Assembly (NCBI RefSeq): GCF_040744945.1
Contig: NZ_CP160453.1
Location: 6,758,001 to 6,822,000 of the forward strand
Direction of reading: 5' to 3'
Source: Saccharothrix sp. HUAS TT1
Lineage (GTDB): Bacteria; Actinomycetota; Actinomycetes; Mycobacteriales; Pseudonocardiaceae
Length of the DNA: 64,000 nucleotides
Numbering within the stretch: the stretch's first letter is position 1; the number at the start of each line of letters is the position of its first letter. Positions 39,388 through 47,150 of this stretch are shown here, piece after piece. The notes beneath the pieces are model-generated. The model ran no database searches. It saw nothing but the letters and a program-made list of their open reading frames with translations, and was not told the DNA's origin. The position numbers were made by a program, and so were the translations under genes.

Positions 39388-40626
39388 TCAGCCGAAGCGC
39401 CGCTCACCGAACACGACCGGGAGTTCCGTGTAACTGCGGATCGCCAGTGCGCCATTCGAGGGAGGCGCGTCGGTGGTCGGGGTCAGCTCGTACTTCACCA
39501 ACTCGGAGAGCGCCACCTGGGTGAGCAGGCGGGCGACCGGCGCGGCGACGCAGAAGTGGATGCCGTGGCCGAAGCCGACGTTGCGCTTGACCGGCCGGGA
39601 CAGGTCGAGCTCGTTCGGGTCGGCGAACGCCCGCGGGTCGCGGTTGGCCGCGCCGAGGAGCATGTAGACCTCCTGGCCCTCGGCCAGCTGGTGGCCCGCG
39701 ATCTCGACCGGCCGCAGCGCGGTCCGGTTGACGATCTGCACGGCGGTGTCGAACCGGATCAGCTCCTCGACCGCGTCGGCGACCTTGTCCGGGTTGGCCC
39801 GGAACCACGCGAGCTGGTCCGGCCTGCTCAGCAGCGCGTGCGTGGCCAGGCCCATCATCGCCTGCGGCGCGCTGAACCCGGGCAGCATGATGTTCATCGC
39901 GGTGGTGATCACCTCGATGCCGGTCAGCCGGTCGCCCTGCTCCTCCGCCTGGACCATCTCGGTCATCAGGTCCTCGGCCGGCTGCTCCCGGCGCAGGTGC
40001 ATCAGGTCCTTGCTGAGCTTGCCCATCCAGTCGCGCAGCCGGTTGCGGGCGTCGACCGACTCCTGCGGCAGGGTGTACTCGGGGTCGAGGCCGCGACCGC
40101 CGTCGGTGGCCATCTCGATCGACTCGGCCAGGTACTCCTCGGGCACGCCCATCAGGGTGTTCATCCCGAACGCGCCGAGCGGCCGGAAGATCGTCGGCGC
40201 GAGGTCGACCACGCCGCCCTTGCGCTGCGCCTCGGCGATCAGGCCGGCCACGTACTCGGTCGCCTTCGGCCGGACGCGCTCGACCAGCCGGGGCGTGAGC
40301 GACTTGGACACCAGGCTGCGGATCCGGGTGTGGTCCGGCGGGTCCATGAACATGAACGCCCGCTGCGGGCCCTCGTCGGTGGGCATCATGCCCTCGGTGG
40401 CCCCGGAACCGTTGCCGCGGCCCAGGTGGGGGTGGCGCAGCGCCTCCGACACCTCGTCGAAGCCGAGCAGCGCCAATCCGATCTTGGTCTTCACCACCGG
40501 CCCGTGCGTCTCGCGGATCCGGTCGAACACCGCGTAGGGGTCGTCGTGGAAGCTCGGGTCCCACGGGTCGTACGGCAGGACGTCGGGCAGGTCTTCGTCG
40601 CTGGAGAGGACGGACGCCTCGGTCAT
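39388..40626 (-). CDS. Cytochrome P450 (I-helix lacks acid/Thr pair)
   Basis: Bacterial class I P450, 412 aa, soluble. The heme loop is FGHGIHFC with Cys359. The K-helix ExxR is Glu288-Arg291. The I-helix, where most P450s have AG-x-E-T-T, reads PGFSAP (249-254), so the conserved acidic residue and threonine are both missing. P450s without this threonine exist (P450eryF has Ala), often using substrate-assisted proton delivery. ATG at 40626 has an AGAGGAAG ribosome site and lies 12 bp after the second P450 gene. Probably oxidises the polyketide or its side chain; needs a ferredoxin and reductase encoded elsewhere. Confidence 0.9.
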   Translation of the reverse strand: MTEASVLSSDEDLPDVLPYDPWDPSFHDDPYAVFDRIRETHGPVVKTKIGLALLGFDEVSEALRHPHLGRGNGSGATEGMMPTDEGPQRAFMFMDPPDHTRIRSLVSKSLTPRLVERVRPKATEYVAGLIAEAQRKGGVVDLAPTIFRPLGAFGMNTLMGVPEEYLAESIEMATDGGRGLDPEYTLPQESVDARNRLRDWMGKLSKDLMHLRREQPAEDLMTEMVQAEEQGDRLTGIEVITTAMNIMLPGFSAPQAMMGLATHALLSRPDQLAWFRANPDKVADAVEELIRFDTAVQIVNRTALRPVEIAGHQLAEGQEVYMLLGAANRDPRAFADPNELDLSRPVKRNVGFGHGIHFCVAAPVARLLTQVALSELVKYELTPTTDAPPSNGALAIRSYTELPVVFGERRFG

Positions 40627-40638
40627 GGACTTCCTCTT

Positions 40639-41928
40639 CTACTTCCTGGTGGACGGCTCGGACGCGTTCGCGGGAACCAGTTCGACCGGCATCCGGAGGA
40701 TCACGGTGTGCTTGTTGTTGGGCGCGTGGACGACCGGGCCGGTCAGCCTGATCTCCTCGACCCGGTCCAGCAGCGCTTCCAGTGCGATCCCGATCTGCCG
40801 ACGCGCGACCTCGGCGCCGAGGCAGGCGTGCCGCCCCGCGCCGAAGGACAGGTGGGGGTTGGGGTTCCTGGTGATGTCCACGGTGGCGGGGTCGGCGAAC
40901 GCGGCCTCGTCCCGGTTGGCCGACGGCCACCAGAAGGTCACCTTCTCCCCTGCCCGGATCACCTGGTCGTGCAGCTCGACGTCACGGGTGGCGGTGCGCC
41001 GGTTGTAGGGGTTCGGCGGGTTCCAGCGCAGCACCTCCTCGATCGCGGTGGGCAGCAGCGAGCGGTCCTCGCGCAGCAGGCGCCACTGCTCGGGGTGCTC
41101 GGCGAAGGTGAGCACGGCGCCCGCGAACGTGTTGCGCGGCTGCTCCAGCCCGGTGATGAACATCAGGGCGAGGTTCGCCTCGCGCTCCCGGTCCGTCATC
41201 GGCCCGCCCTCGGCCAGCTCGCCGCGGGCCAGGGCCGAGCCCAGGTCGACGGCCCGGTCGTCGCGGCGCGCGGGGACGAAGTCGGTGAAGTACCGCTGCA
41301 TCTCCTGGAAGGTGGCGCGGGAGAAGTCGTCCACCACACCGGTGCGCCGGTTGACGAAGCCGAGCACGTCGGCGCCCCACCGCTCCAGCAGCGGCCAGTC
41401 GGCCTCGGGCACGCCCAGCACGGTCGCGATCGCGCGGACCGCGTACAGCTCGCTGACGTCGGTCATGAAGTCGACCCGGCCCGCGCGCACGGCGCCGCCG
41501 ACCAGCGCGTCGGCGAGGTCCGCGAACCGCTCGGCGTAGCGGGCGGCGGCGGGCCCGGCCATCGCCGGCGCGAGCACGTCCTTCATCCGCGCGTGCCGCG
41601 GGTCGTCCATCATGCCGATCAGCACGCCGGCGAGCACCCCGGCGGGCAGGTCTTCGAGGTGCGAGCCGCCACCGGCCCGACCCGGCCCGCCCTGGGTGGA
41701 GAACACCGGGTCCGACGCCGCCGCCACGATGTCGGCGTGCCGGGTGAGCACCCAGAACGGGTCGCCGTCCGCGGAGGTGCCCGGCGGGTGCCGGAGCACC
41801 GGCGCCTCCCGGCGGAGCCGGGCGAACACCTCGTGCGGCACGCCGTCGGCGAACCTGGTGTGGTCGGTGAGGTCGAACCCGTCGAGCACTTCGGGCAACG
41901 CTGCCGTGCCGACGTCTACCGCGGACAT
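40639..41928 (-). CDS. Cytochrome P450 (CYP124/125-like I-helix, Thr replaced)
   Basis: Second P450, 429 aa. The heme loop is FGAGRHACLG with Cys369; ExxR is Glu298-Arg301; the PERF-like region reads WNPPNPYNR. The I-helix reads TGLEQPRNT (259-267). It resembles AGNETTRNT of the CYP124/125-like group, but Gln263 and Pro264 replace the two threonines, while Glu262 is kept. The start has a GGAGGCG ribosome site, 25 bp after the acyl-CoA dehydrogenase-like gene. The neighbouring P450 also lacks the threonine, so the pair may share a peculiarity of substrate or reaction. Function within the pathway is not known. Confidence 0.9.
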   Translation of the reverse strand: MSAVDVGTAALPEVLDGFDLTDHTRFADGVPHEVFARLRREAPVLRHPPGTSADGDPFWVLTRHADIVAAASDPVFSTQGGPGRAGGGSHLEDLPAGVLAGVLIGMMDDPRHARMKDVLAPAMAGPAAARYAERFADLADALVGGAVRAGRVDFMTDVSELYAVRAIATVLGVPEADWPLLERWGADVLGFVNRRTGVVDDFSRATFQEMQRYFTDFVPARRDDRAVDLGSALARGELAEGGPMTDREREANLALMFITGLEQPRNTFAGAVLTFAEHPEQWRLLREDRSLLPTAIEEVLRWNPPNPYNRRTATRDVELHDQVIRAGEKVTFWWPSANRDEAAFADPATVDITRNPNPHLSFGAGRHACLGAEVARRQIGIALEALLDRVEEIRLTGPVVHAPNNKHTVILRMPVELVPANASEPSTRK

Positions 41929-41953
41929 CGTCTCGCCTCCGGTCGGGGTCTGG

Positions 41954-43615
41954 TCAGATCCGGTCTAAGAGTTCGGCCGCCGTGCCCGCGAGCACGTCCG
42001 CGCCGACCGCCGCGAAGTCGGGTTCGTCCCGCTCCGCCAGCTGCCGCCACCACCCCGCCAGCCGCTCGCGGGCCGCGTCGCCGTGCACCTCGGCCAGCCG
42101 CTGCGCGGCGGCGTCCCGCTCACCGTCCACCCTGGACAGGACGGCGACGAGGCCGAACAGCTCGCCGGCGATCGCGCCGAGCGCGGTGACGGTGTGCTGG
42201 CGGGCGAACAGGTCGGCGCGGTCCGGGTGGTCCGCGACCAGGCGTTCGGTGGTCTCGTGGAGTTGGGCCAGTTGCGCCGCGGCCTCGGCCAGGTGCGCCC
42301 GGTTGAGGGCGGACAGGTCGGCGTCGAGCGCGGTCGCGGCGGGCTTCGGCGCGGGTTCGCCCCGGTCGTAGCGGCGGCCGAGGGCCAGCCTGGCGACCTG
42401 CTCGTCCAGCCGGAAGTCGATGTTGCCCGCCACCCGCAGGCCGCGGGCGTCCCGGAGCGCGCGCTCCACCGGCGACGGCGTCGCGCCGCGCCTGGCCTTG
42501 CTGGCCGCGGTCTCGAAGCCCTCGCCGCCGAGCAGCGACACCGTGCGGTCCACCGCCCGCCAACCGGCCCGCACGCACAGGTTCTTGGCGACGAACCGCT
42601 CCCACCAGCGGTCGGTGAGGCCGTCGGAGGCCAGGCTCCACCGGATCGCCGAGTCGATCGCGAACGCGTCGGCCGCGGTGGCGGCGAGCATCCGCCGGAC
42701 GTGGTCGTGCGCGACCAGCTCGCGGCCGTCCACCCGTCGCCGGGCGACGAACTCGCGCGACCACTCCAGGCAGGAGCGGGCGATGGCGAGCGCGGGCGCC
42801 CCGGTGAACAGCAGCCTGCCGACCAGCGCGACCATGGCGACCGAGCCGGGCATCCCGACGCCCTCGCCCTCGACCCAGACGTGCTCGGCGGGCACGTGGA
42901 CGTCGTCGAACTCCAGCCACCCGTTCGGCAGGCCCCTGCTGCCCATGAACTCCAACCGCGACCGGACCCGGAACCCCGGCGAGGCGGTGTCGAAGTAGCA
43001 GATGCCCACCCGGCGCTCGTCGCCGTCGACCACCAGCACCGACGCGCCGAGCAGGTCGGCGACCGGACCGTTGCCGATGAACAGCTTCTGCCCGCGCAGC
43101 AGGTAGCCGCGGCCGTCCGGCGTCGGGGTGGCGGTGAGGCCGGGCCGGCTGTTGTTCTGCCCGGCGGGCTCGGTGTCGGCGAACCCGGACAGCGCGCCGT
43201 CCGCCAGCCTGGCGCGCACGAAGTCCGCCAGCGGGCCCTCGGGCAGCGCCCGCAGCAGGGCCGCCGCGCCGACGCCGTTCTGCACGCCCAGCACCTGGCC
43301 GACCGGGACCGACCAGCGCGCCGCCCGCTCGATCACCCGGAACGCGCCCTGGTAGGACAGGCCGAGCCCGCCGAGCTCCTTGTCGTTGGCCAGCAGCAGC
43401 CAGCCCCGCTCGCGGAACCCGTCGACCAGGCCGTCCGGCAGCGCGCCGGTCCGGTCGACCTCGCCCGGGTCGACGACGGCGGCGACGTGCGCGCCGACCT
43501 CCTCCACCAGCGCGTCGGCCGAGCGGTCCGGTTCCGGGAACGCGCGCAGCGCGGCCCAGTCCAGCACACCGGTGTCGACGCTGTCGAAGAACGTCGGCAG
43601 CACGCCGTCAGCCAT
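41954..43615 (-). CDS. Acyl-CoA dehydrogenase-like flavoprotein, long form
   Basis: ACAD-fold FAD protein of 553 aa, about 150 longer than the usual 380-400 because of a helical C-terminal extension (about 430-553). ACAD motifs visible: GLSYQGAFRV, SGFADTEPAG (FAD/substrate loop), GNGPVADLL, and VSLLGGEGFETA with PSPVERALRDARG. At the position of the MCAD catalytic Glu (in YEGT) the sequence reads AGNI, so the usual base is missing by hand alignment. It might desaturate the alkylmalonyl precursor, as TcsD-type enzymes do in FK506 biosynthesis, or act as a flavin oxygenase of ACAD fold. ATG at 43615 (AAGGGAG ribosome site) is preferred to a TTG 18 bp upstream. It is 24 bp from the dehydrogenase gene. 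Confidence 0.85.
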   Translation of the reverse strand: MADGVLPTFFDSVDTGVLDWAALRAFPEPDRSADALVEEVGAHVAAVVDPGEVDRTGALPDGLVDGFRERGWLLLANDKELGGLGLSYQGAFRVIERAARWSVPVGQVLGVQNGVGAAALLRALPEGPLADFVRARLADGALSGFADTEPAGQNNSRPGLTATPTPDGRGYLLRGQKLFIGNGPVADLLGASVLVVDGDERRVGICYFDTASPGFRVRSRLEFMGSRGLPNGWLEFDDVHVPAEHVWVEGEGVGMPGSVAMVALVGRLLFTGAPALAIARSCLEWSREFVARRRVDGRELVAHDHVRRMLAATAADAFAIDSAIRWSLASDGLTDRWWERFVAKNLCVRAGWRAVDRTVSLLGGEGFETAASKARRGATPSPVERALRDARGLRVAGNIDFRLDEQVARLALGRRYDRGEPAPKPAATALDADLSALNRAHLAEAAAQLAQLHETTERLVADHPDRADLFARQHTVTALGAIAGELFGLVAVLSRVDGERDAAAQRLAEVHGDAARERLAGWWRQLAERDEPDFAAVGADVLAGTAAELLDRI

Positions 43616-43639
43616 GACTCCCTTTCCGGACAAAGCGGT

Positions 43640-44524
43640 TCAGCTCGCGTACTCGTAGAAGCCGCGCCCGCTCTTGCGACCGAGGAAACCGCCCTCGATC
43701 ATCCGCAGGAGCAGGGCGGGTGGCGCGTGCAGCGGCTCTTTCGTCTCCTCGTACATGGCGTGGCCGACAGCGGCGATCGTGTCCAGGCCGATCAGGTCGA
43801 CCAGCGCGAGTGGACCCATCGGGTGGCCGCAGCCCTGCGTCATGCCCCGGTCGACGTCCTCCGCACCGGCCACACCGACCTCGACCATCCGCACGGCGGC
43901 CAGCAGGAACGGCACGAACAGCGAGTTCACCACGAACCCGGCCTGGTCCTTGGCGTGCACCACCTGCTTGCCGAGCCCGTCCACCAGGAACGCGGTGGTC
44001 CGGGCGGTGGTGGCGGCCGACGTGCGCAGCGAGGCGACCACCTCGACCAGCGGCATCACCTGGACCGGGTTGAACAGGTGCACCCCGATCACCCGGGACG
44101 GGTCGGCGGTGGCGCGGCCGAGCTTCATGATCGGGAGGGACGACGTGTTCGACGCGAGCACCGCATCGGGGTCCTCCACCACCGCGTCCAGCGTGGCGAA
44201 CACCTCGACCTTCTCCGGCAGGCTCTCGGCGATCGCCTCCAGCACGAACTCGCGGTCGCGCAGGTCCTTGAGGTCGGTGGTGAACGCGACCCGGCCGAGC
44301 ACGTCGACCCGCTCGGCCTCGGAGATCTTCTCCTTGCGCACCAACCGGTCCAGCGACCGGCCGAGCCGCTCCCGGCCGCGGTCGGCCGACTCCTGGCTCG
44401 ACGCGGCCACCAGGACGTCCAGGCCGCGGCGCGCGCAGATCTCGGCGAAGCCCGCGCCCATCTGCCCGCAGCCGACCACGCCGACCCGCCGCACGCCGGT
44501 CGCCCCCGGGGCGGCCCCGGTCAC
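43640..44524 (-). CDS. 3-hydroxyacyl-CoA (3-hydroxybutyryl-CoA) dehydrogenase
   Basis: NAD(P)-dependent 3-hydroxyacyl-CoA dehydrogenase, 294 aa, normal length. A Rossmann loop VGVVGCGQMGAG lies near the N-terminus, followed by SNTSSLPI, the catalytic-His segment GVHLFNPVQVMPLVE and the C-terminal domain ending GRGFYEYAS. GTG at 44524 overlaps the KAS III TGA by 4 bp. In the CCR-KAS III-dehydrogenase set known from isobutylmalonyl-CoA pathways (ansalactam, divergolide) this enzyme reduces the 3-oxoacyl-CoA made by KAS III, so that after dehydration CCR can carboxylate the enoyl-CoA. The dehydratase is not encoded here and may come from primary metabolism. Confidence 0.92.
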   Translation of the reverse strand: MTGAAPGATGVRRVGVVGCGQMGAGFAEICARRGLDVLVAASSQESADRGRERLGRSLDRLVRKEKISEAERVDVLGRVAFTTDLKDLRDREFVLEAIAESLPEKVEVFATLDAVVEDPDAVLASNTSSLPIMKLGRATADPSRVIGVHLFNPVQVMPLVEVVASLRTSAATTARTTAFLVDGLGKQVVHAKDQAGFVVNSLFVPFLLAAVRMVEVGVAGAEDVDRGMTQGCGHPMGPLALVDLIGLDTIAAVGHAMYEETKEPLHAPPALLLRMIEGGFLGRKSGRGFYEYAS

Positions 44525-45516
44525 GACGACCACCGGATCAGGCCGGTGCCGACCGACATGCCGCCGCCGAACGCGGCCAGCAGCACCAGGTCGCCGTCGG
44601 CGATCCGGCCCGACTTGACCGCGTCGTCCAGCGCCACCGGCACCGAGGCGCTGCCGACGTTGCCGTACTTCTCGACCACGCGGTGGGTGTGCGCGCTGCC
44701 GAGGCCGCAGCGCTCGACCAGGTCGTGCAGCAGCACGCCGTTGGCCTGGTGCGGCACGAAGCAGTCCACGTCGTCGGCCGTCACGCCGGTGCGGGCGAGC
44801 TGCTTCTCCAGCGCGGGAGGCACGTTGTCCATCACGAAGTCCCGCACGCCGCGCCCCTGCATGGTGAAGAAGTGCCCGCCGTCGGTGACGGTCCGCACCG
44901 TGGTCGGGTGCCGGCTGCCGCCCGCCTCGACCTTGATCAGGTCCTGGGCCTCGCCGAAGCTGCTCAGCTCGACGTCCAGGAAGCCGCGCCCGTCCGCCAC
45001 CTCGCCGACCACCGCGGCGCCCGCGCCGTCGCCGAGCAGCACCGACGTGCGCCGGTCGCCGAAGTCGAGGATGCGCGAGTACACGTCGGCGCCGATCACC
45101 AGCGCGTGCGAGCCGGGCTTGGCGGTGACCAGCGCGCGGGCCAGTTCGAGGCCGTAGACGAACCCGGCGCAGACCGCGTTGATGTCCAGGCAGGCCGCGC
45201 CCTGCGCGCCGATGAGGTGCTGCACGAGGGTCGCGGTCGGCGGCTGCGGGTAGTCGCCGGTGGAGGTGGAGACGATCACGTGGTCGATCCGCTCGACCGG
45301 GATGCCCGCGTGGTCGAGGGCCCGGCGCGCGGCGTGCGCGGCCAGGTCGGACGTCGCCTCGTCGGCGGCGGCCCAGCGGCGGGTCTCGATCGCGGTCTTG
45401 CGGACGATCCACTCCGGCGGCGCGTCCGGCACCAGCCGGTGGACCTCCTCGTTGGTGACGACCCGCTCGGGCACGTAGGACCCGGTGCCCAGGATGCCGA
45501 TGGCCACGGCGCTCAC
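44521..45516 (-). CDS. Beta-ketoacyl-ACP synthase III (FabH-type) for extender-unit synthesis
   Basis: KAS III of 331 aa with a full catalytic triad: Cys116 (AVCAGF), His256 (PHQANG) and Asn286 (KYGNVGS). It should condense an acyl-CoA with malonyl-ACP or -CoA to a 3-oxoacyl thioester. Its place between CCR and the 3-hydroxyacyl-CoA dehydrogenase, with 4-bp overlaps on both sides (GTGA), argues that it starts a dedicated alkylmalonyl-CoA route and is not the primary-metabolism FabH. The acyl-CoA primer is unknown; isobutyryl- or another short acyl-CoA is plausible. It should not be confused with the Ser-type KAS III-like protein at 32965. Confidence 0.92.
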   Translation of the reverse strand: MSAVAIGILGTGSYVPERVVTNEEVHRLVPDAPPEWIVRKTAIETRRWAAADEATSDLAAHAARRALDHAGIPVERIDHVIVSTSTGDYPQPPTATLVQHLIGAQGAACLDINAVCAGFVYGLELARALVTAKPGSHALVIGADVYSRILDFGDRRTSVLLGDGAGAAVVGEVADGRGFLDVELSSFGEAQDLIKVEAGGSRHPTTVRTVTDGGHFFTMQGRGVRDFVMDNVPPALEKQLARTGVTADDVDCFVPHQANGVLLHDLVERCGLGSAHTHRVVEKYGNVGSASVPVALDDAVKSGRIADGDLVLLAAFGGGMSVGTGLIRWSS

Positions 45517-46865
45517 CTCTCGCCCAGCGCGGGTGTCATGCCGCGCAACGGGTTCAGCCGGTCCTCGCCGATCAGCGCCCGCAGCTCCGGGTCGGTGACG
45601 CCGAGCCCCGGCTCCGGCGCCATGCACAGCACCGCGACCTTCCCGATGTGCCGGTTCTCCTGCACCACGCGGGTCGCCTCGGCGACCTCGGACAGCGGGT
45701 ACACCGCCGACAGCGTCGGCACCACCCGGCCGCTCTGCACCAGCCGGTTGGCCTCCCACTGCTCCTGGAGGTTCGCCACGTGGCTGCCGATCACCCGCTT
45801 GAGCTTCATCCACAGGTAGCGGTTGTCGTAGACGTGCTGGTAGCCGGTGCTGGAACCGCAGGTCACCACCACGCCGCCGCGGCGGACGACGAACACCGAG
45901 AGGCCGAACGTGGCGCGGCCGACGTGCTCGAAGACGATGTCCGGGTCGCGGCCGGCCCGGTCGCGGATGAGCGAGCCCAGCCGCTTGCCGACCTCGACCA
46001 CCCGGTCCGGGTCGTCGCCGAGGTCGTCGGTCAGGCCGAACTCCTCCCGGTTGATCACGATGTCGCAGCCGAGCCTGCGCAGCACCTCGGCCTTGCGCTC
46101 GGAGCCGACGACCCCGACCGGGATGCCGCCGCCGTTCTTCACGTACTGGACCGCGTACGCGCCCAGGCCGCCGGCCGCGCCCCAGATCAGCACCACGTCG
46201 CCCTGCTTCATCCGGGCGCCGCGGTCGCTCACCAGCATCCGGTAGGCGGTGCCCGCGCACAGCGGGTTCGTCGCGGCTTCCTCCCACGTCAGGTGGCCGG
46301 GCTTGGGGATCAGCTGGCTCGCCCGCACCACCGCGTACTCGGCGAGGCCGCCGAAGTTCGTCTCGAAGCCCCAGGCGCGCTGCTCGGCGCCCATCATGCC
46401 GTCGGCGTGGGTCGCGGGCTCCTGGTCGTCCACGTAGGCCGGGCTGACCACCACGTGGTCACCCGGCTTCCAGTGCCGCACCCCGGAGCCGACCCGCGCC
46501 ACCACTCCGGCGCCGTCGGAGCCGACCACGTGGTGGGGCAGGTCGTGCCGGGTCGCCCAGCCGCCCTGGCGGGCGAACTGCTTGAGGAAGCGGAACGTCG
46601 GGATCGGCTCGAACATCGCCGACCACACGGTGTTGTAGTTGACCGCGCTCGCCATCACCGCGACCAGCACCTCGTCCGGCGCCAGTTCCGGCATCGGCAC
46701 CGGGCCGACGCGCAGCGACTTGCGCACGTCCTTGTCCTCGACACCGCGGAACATGTCGCAGTCCTCGACGCGGAGGTGCGCCGCCACGTAGTCGTCCGGC
46801 ACCGGCGTGCGCGCGATCTCCTCGGGCGCCGCGCCGCGCAGCAACACTTCGGACAGTGAGCTCAT
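45513..46865 (-). CDS. ccr: Crotonyl-CoA carboxylase/reductase
   Basis: NADPH-dependent reductive carboxylase of the MDR superfamily, 450 aa, full length. It turns an alpha,beta-unsaturated acyl-CoA plus CO2 into an alkylmalonyl-CoA. The four CO2-binding residues known from the Kitasatospora setae enzyme (Asn81, Phe170, Glu171, His365) are present here as Asn78, Phe167, Glu168 and His362. The NADPH loop is WGAAGGLG. The segment GYQHVYDNRYLW differs from the more usual GYTHEYDNRYLW, possibly reflecting a different acyl chain. ATG at 46865 has an AGAGGCGG ribosome site. It is the first gene of the minus-strand operon. The VASH-type AT of the last PKS module is the likely user of its product. 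Confidence 0.93.
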   Translation of the reverse strand: MSSLSEVLLRGAAPEEIARTPVPDDYVAAHLRVEDCDMFRGVEDKDVRKSLRVGPVPMPELAPDEVLVAVMASAVNYNTVWSAMFEPIPTFRFLKQFARQGGWATRHDLPHHVVGSDGAGVVARVGSGVRHWKPGDHVVVSPAYVDDQEPATHADGMMGAEQRAWGFETNFGGLAEYAVVRASQLIPKPGHLTWEEAATNPLCAGTAYRMLVSDRGARMKQGDVVLIWGAAGGLGAYAVQYVKNGGGIPVGVVGSERKAEVLRRLGCDIVINREEFGLTDDLGDDPDRVVEVGKRLGSLIRDRAGRDPDIVFEHVGRATFGLSVFVVRRGGVVVTCGSSTGYQHVYDNRYLWMKLKRVIGSHVANLQEQWEANRLVQSGRVVPTLSAVYPLSEVAEATRVVQENRHIGKVAVLCMAPEPGLGVTDPELRALIGEDRLNPLRGMTPALGER

Positions 46866-47150
46866 AGCCGCCTCTCGGATTACCGGAGCACAATCAGCCC
46901 GCGGCGGCGGATGACCGCCGGTCGGGGCGCACCGGTGCGTCAGCACGGATGCGGATCGGTGCCACCGAAGCTAGCCACGGCCCCCGGGGCCGACCACCCC
47001 TCTCCGGCCCCTGTTCGGGGTCGTCGGGGGGCACAGGGGTCGGTCCGGGGTGGTGCTGGGGTTGCCGCCGTCACGCGCCGGCGGCCATATTCCGAAACGC
47101 CGGGCGACCGGTGCACGGACCACCTGACCAGCGTCACGACCGGGGGACAG
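46866..47150. promoter_or_regulatory. Divergent promoter region between CCR operon and carboxylase gene
   Basis: Two arrays of the cluster heptamer point in opposite directions. Toward CCR (minus strand): CAGGGGC (47013-47007) and GAGGGGT (47002-46996) at 11-bp steps, then 22 bp to a -10-like TAGCTT (46973-46968). Toward the carboxylase (plus strand): CAGGGGT (47034-47040), CCGGGGT (47045-47051) and CTGGGGT (47056-47062), again at 11-bp steps, then 23 bp to a -10-like CATATT (47086-47091). This is the clearest example of the motif in the window. Confidence 0.6.
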
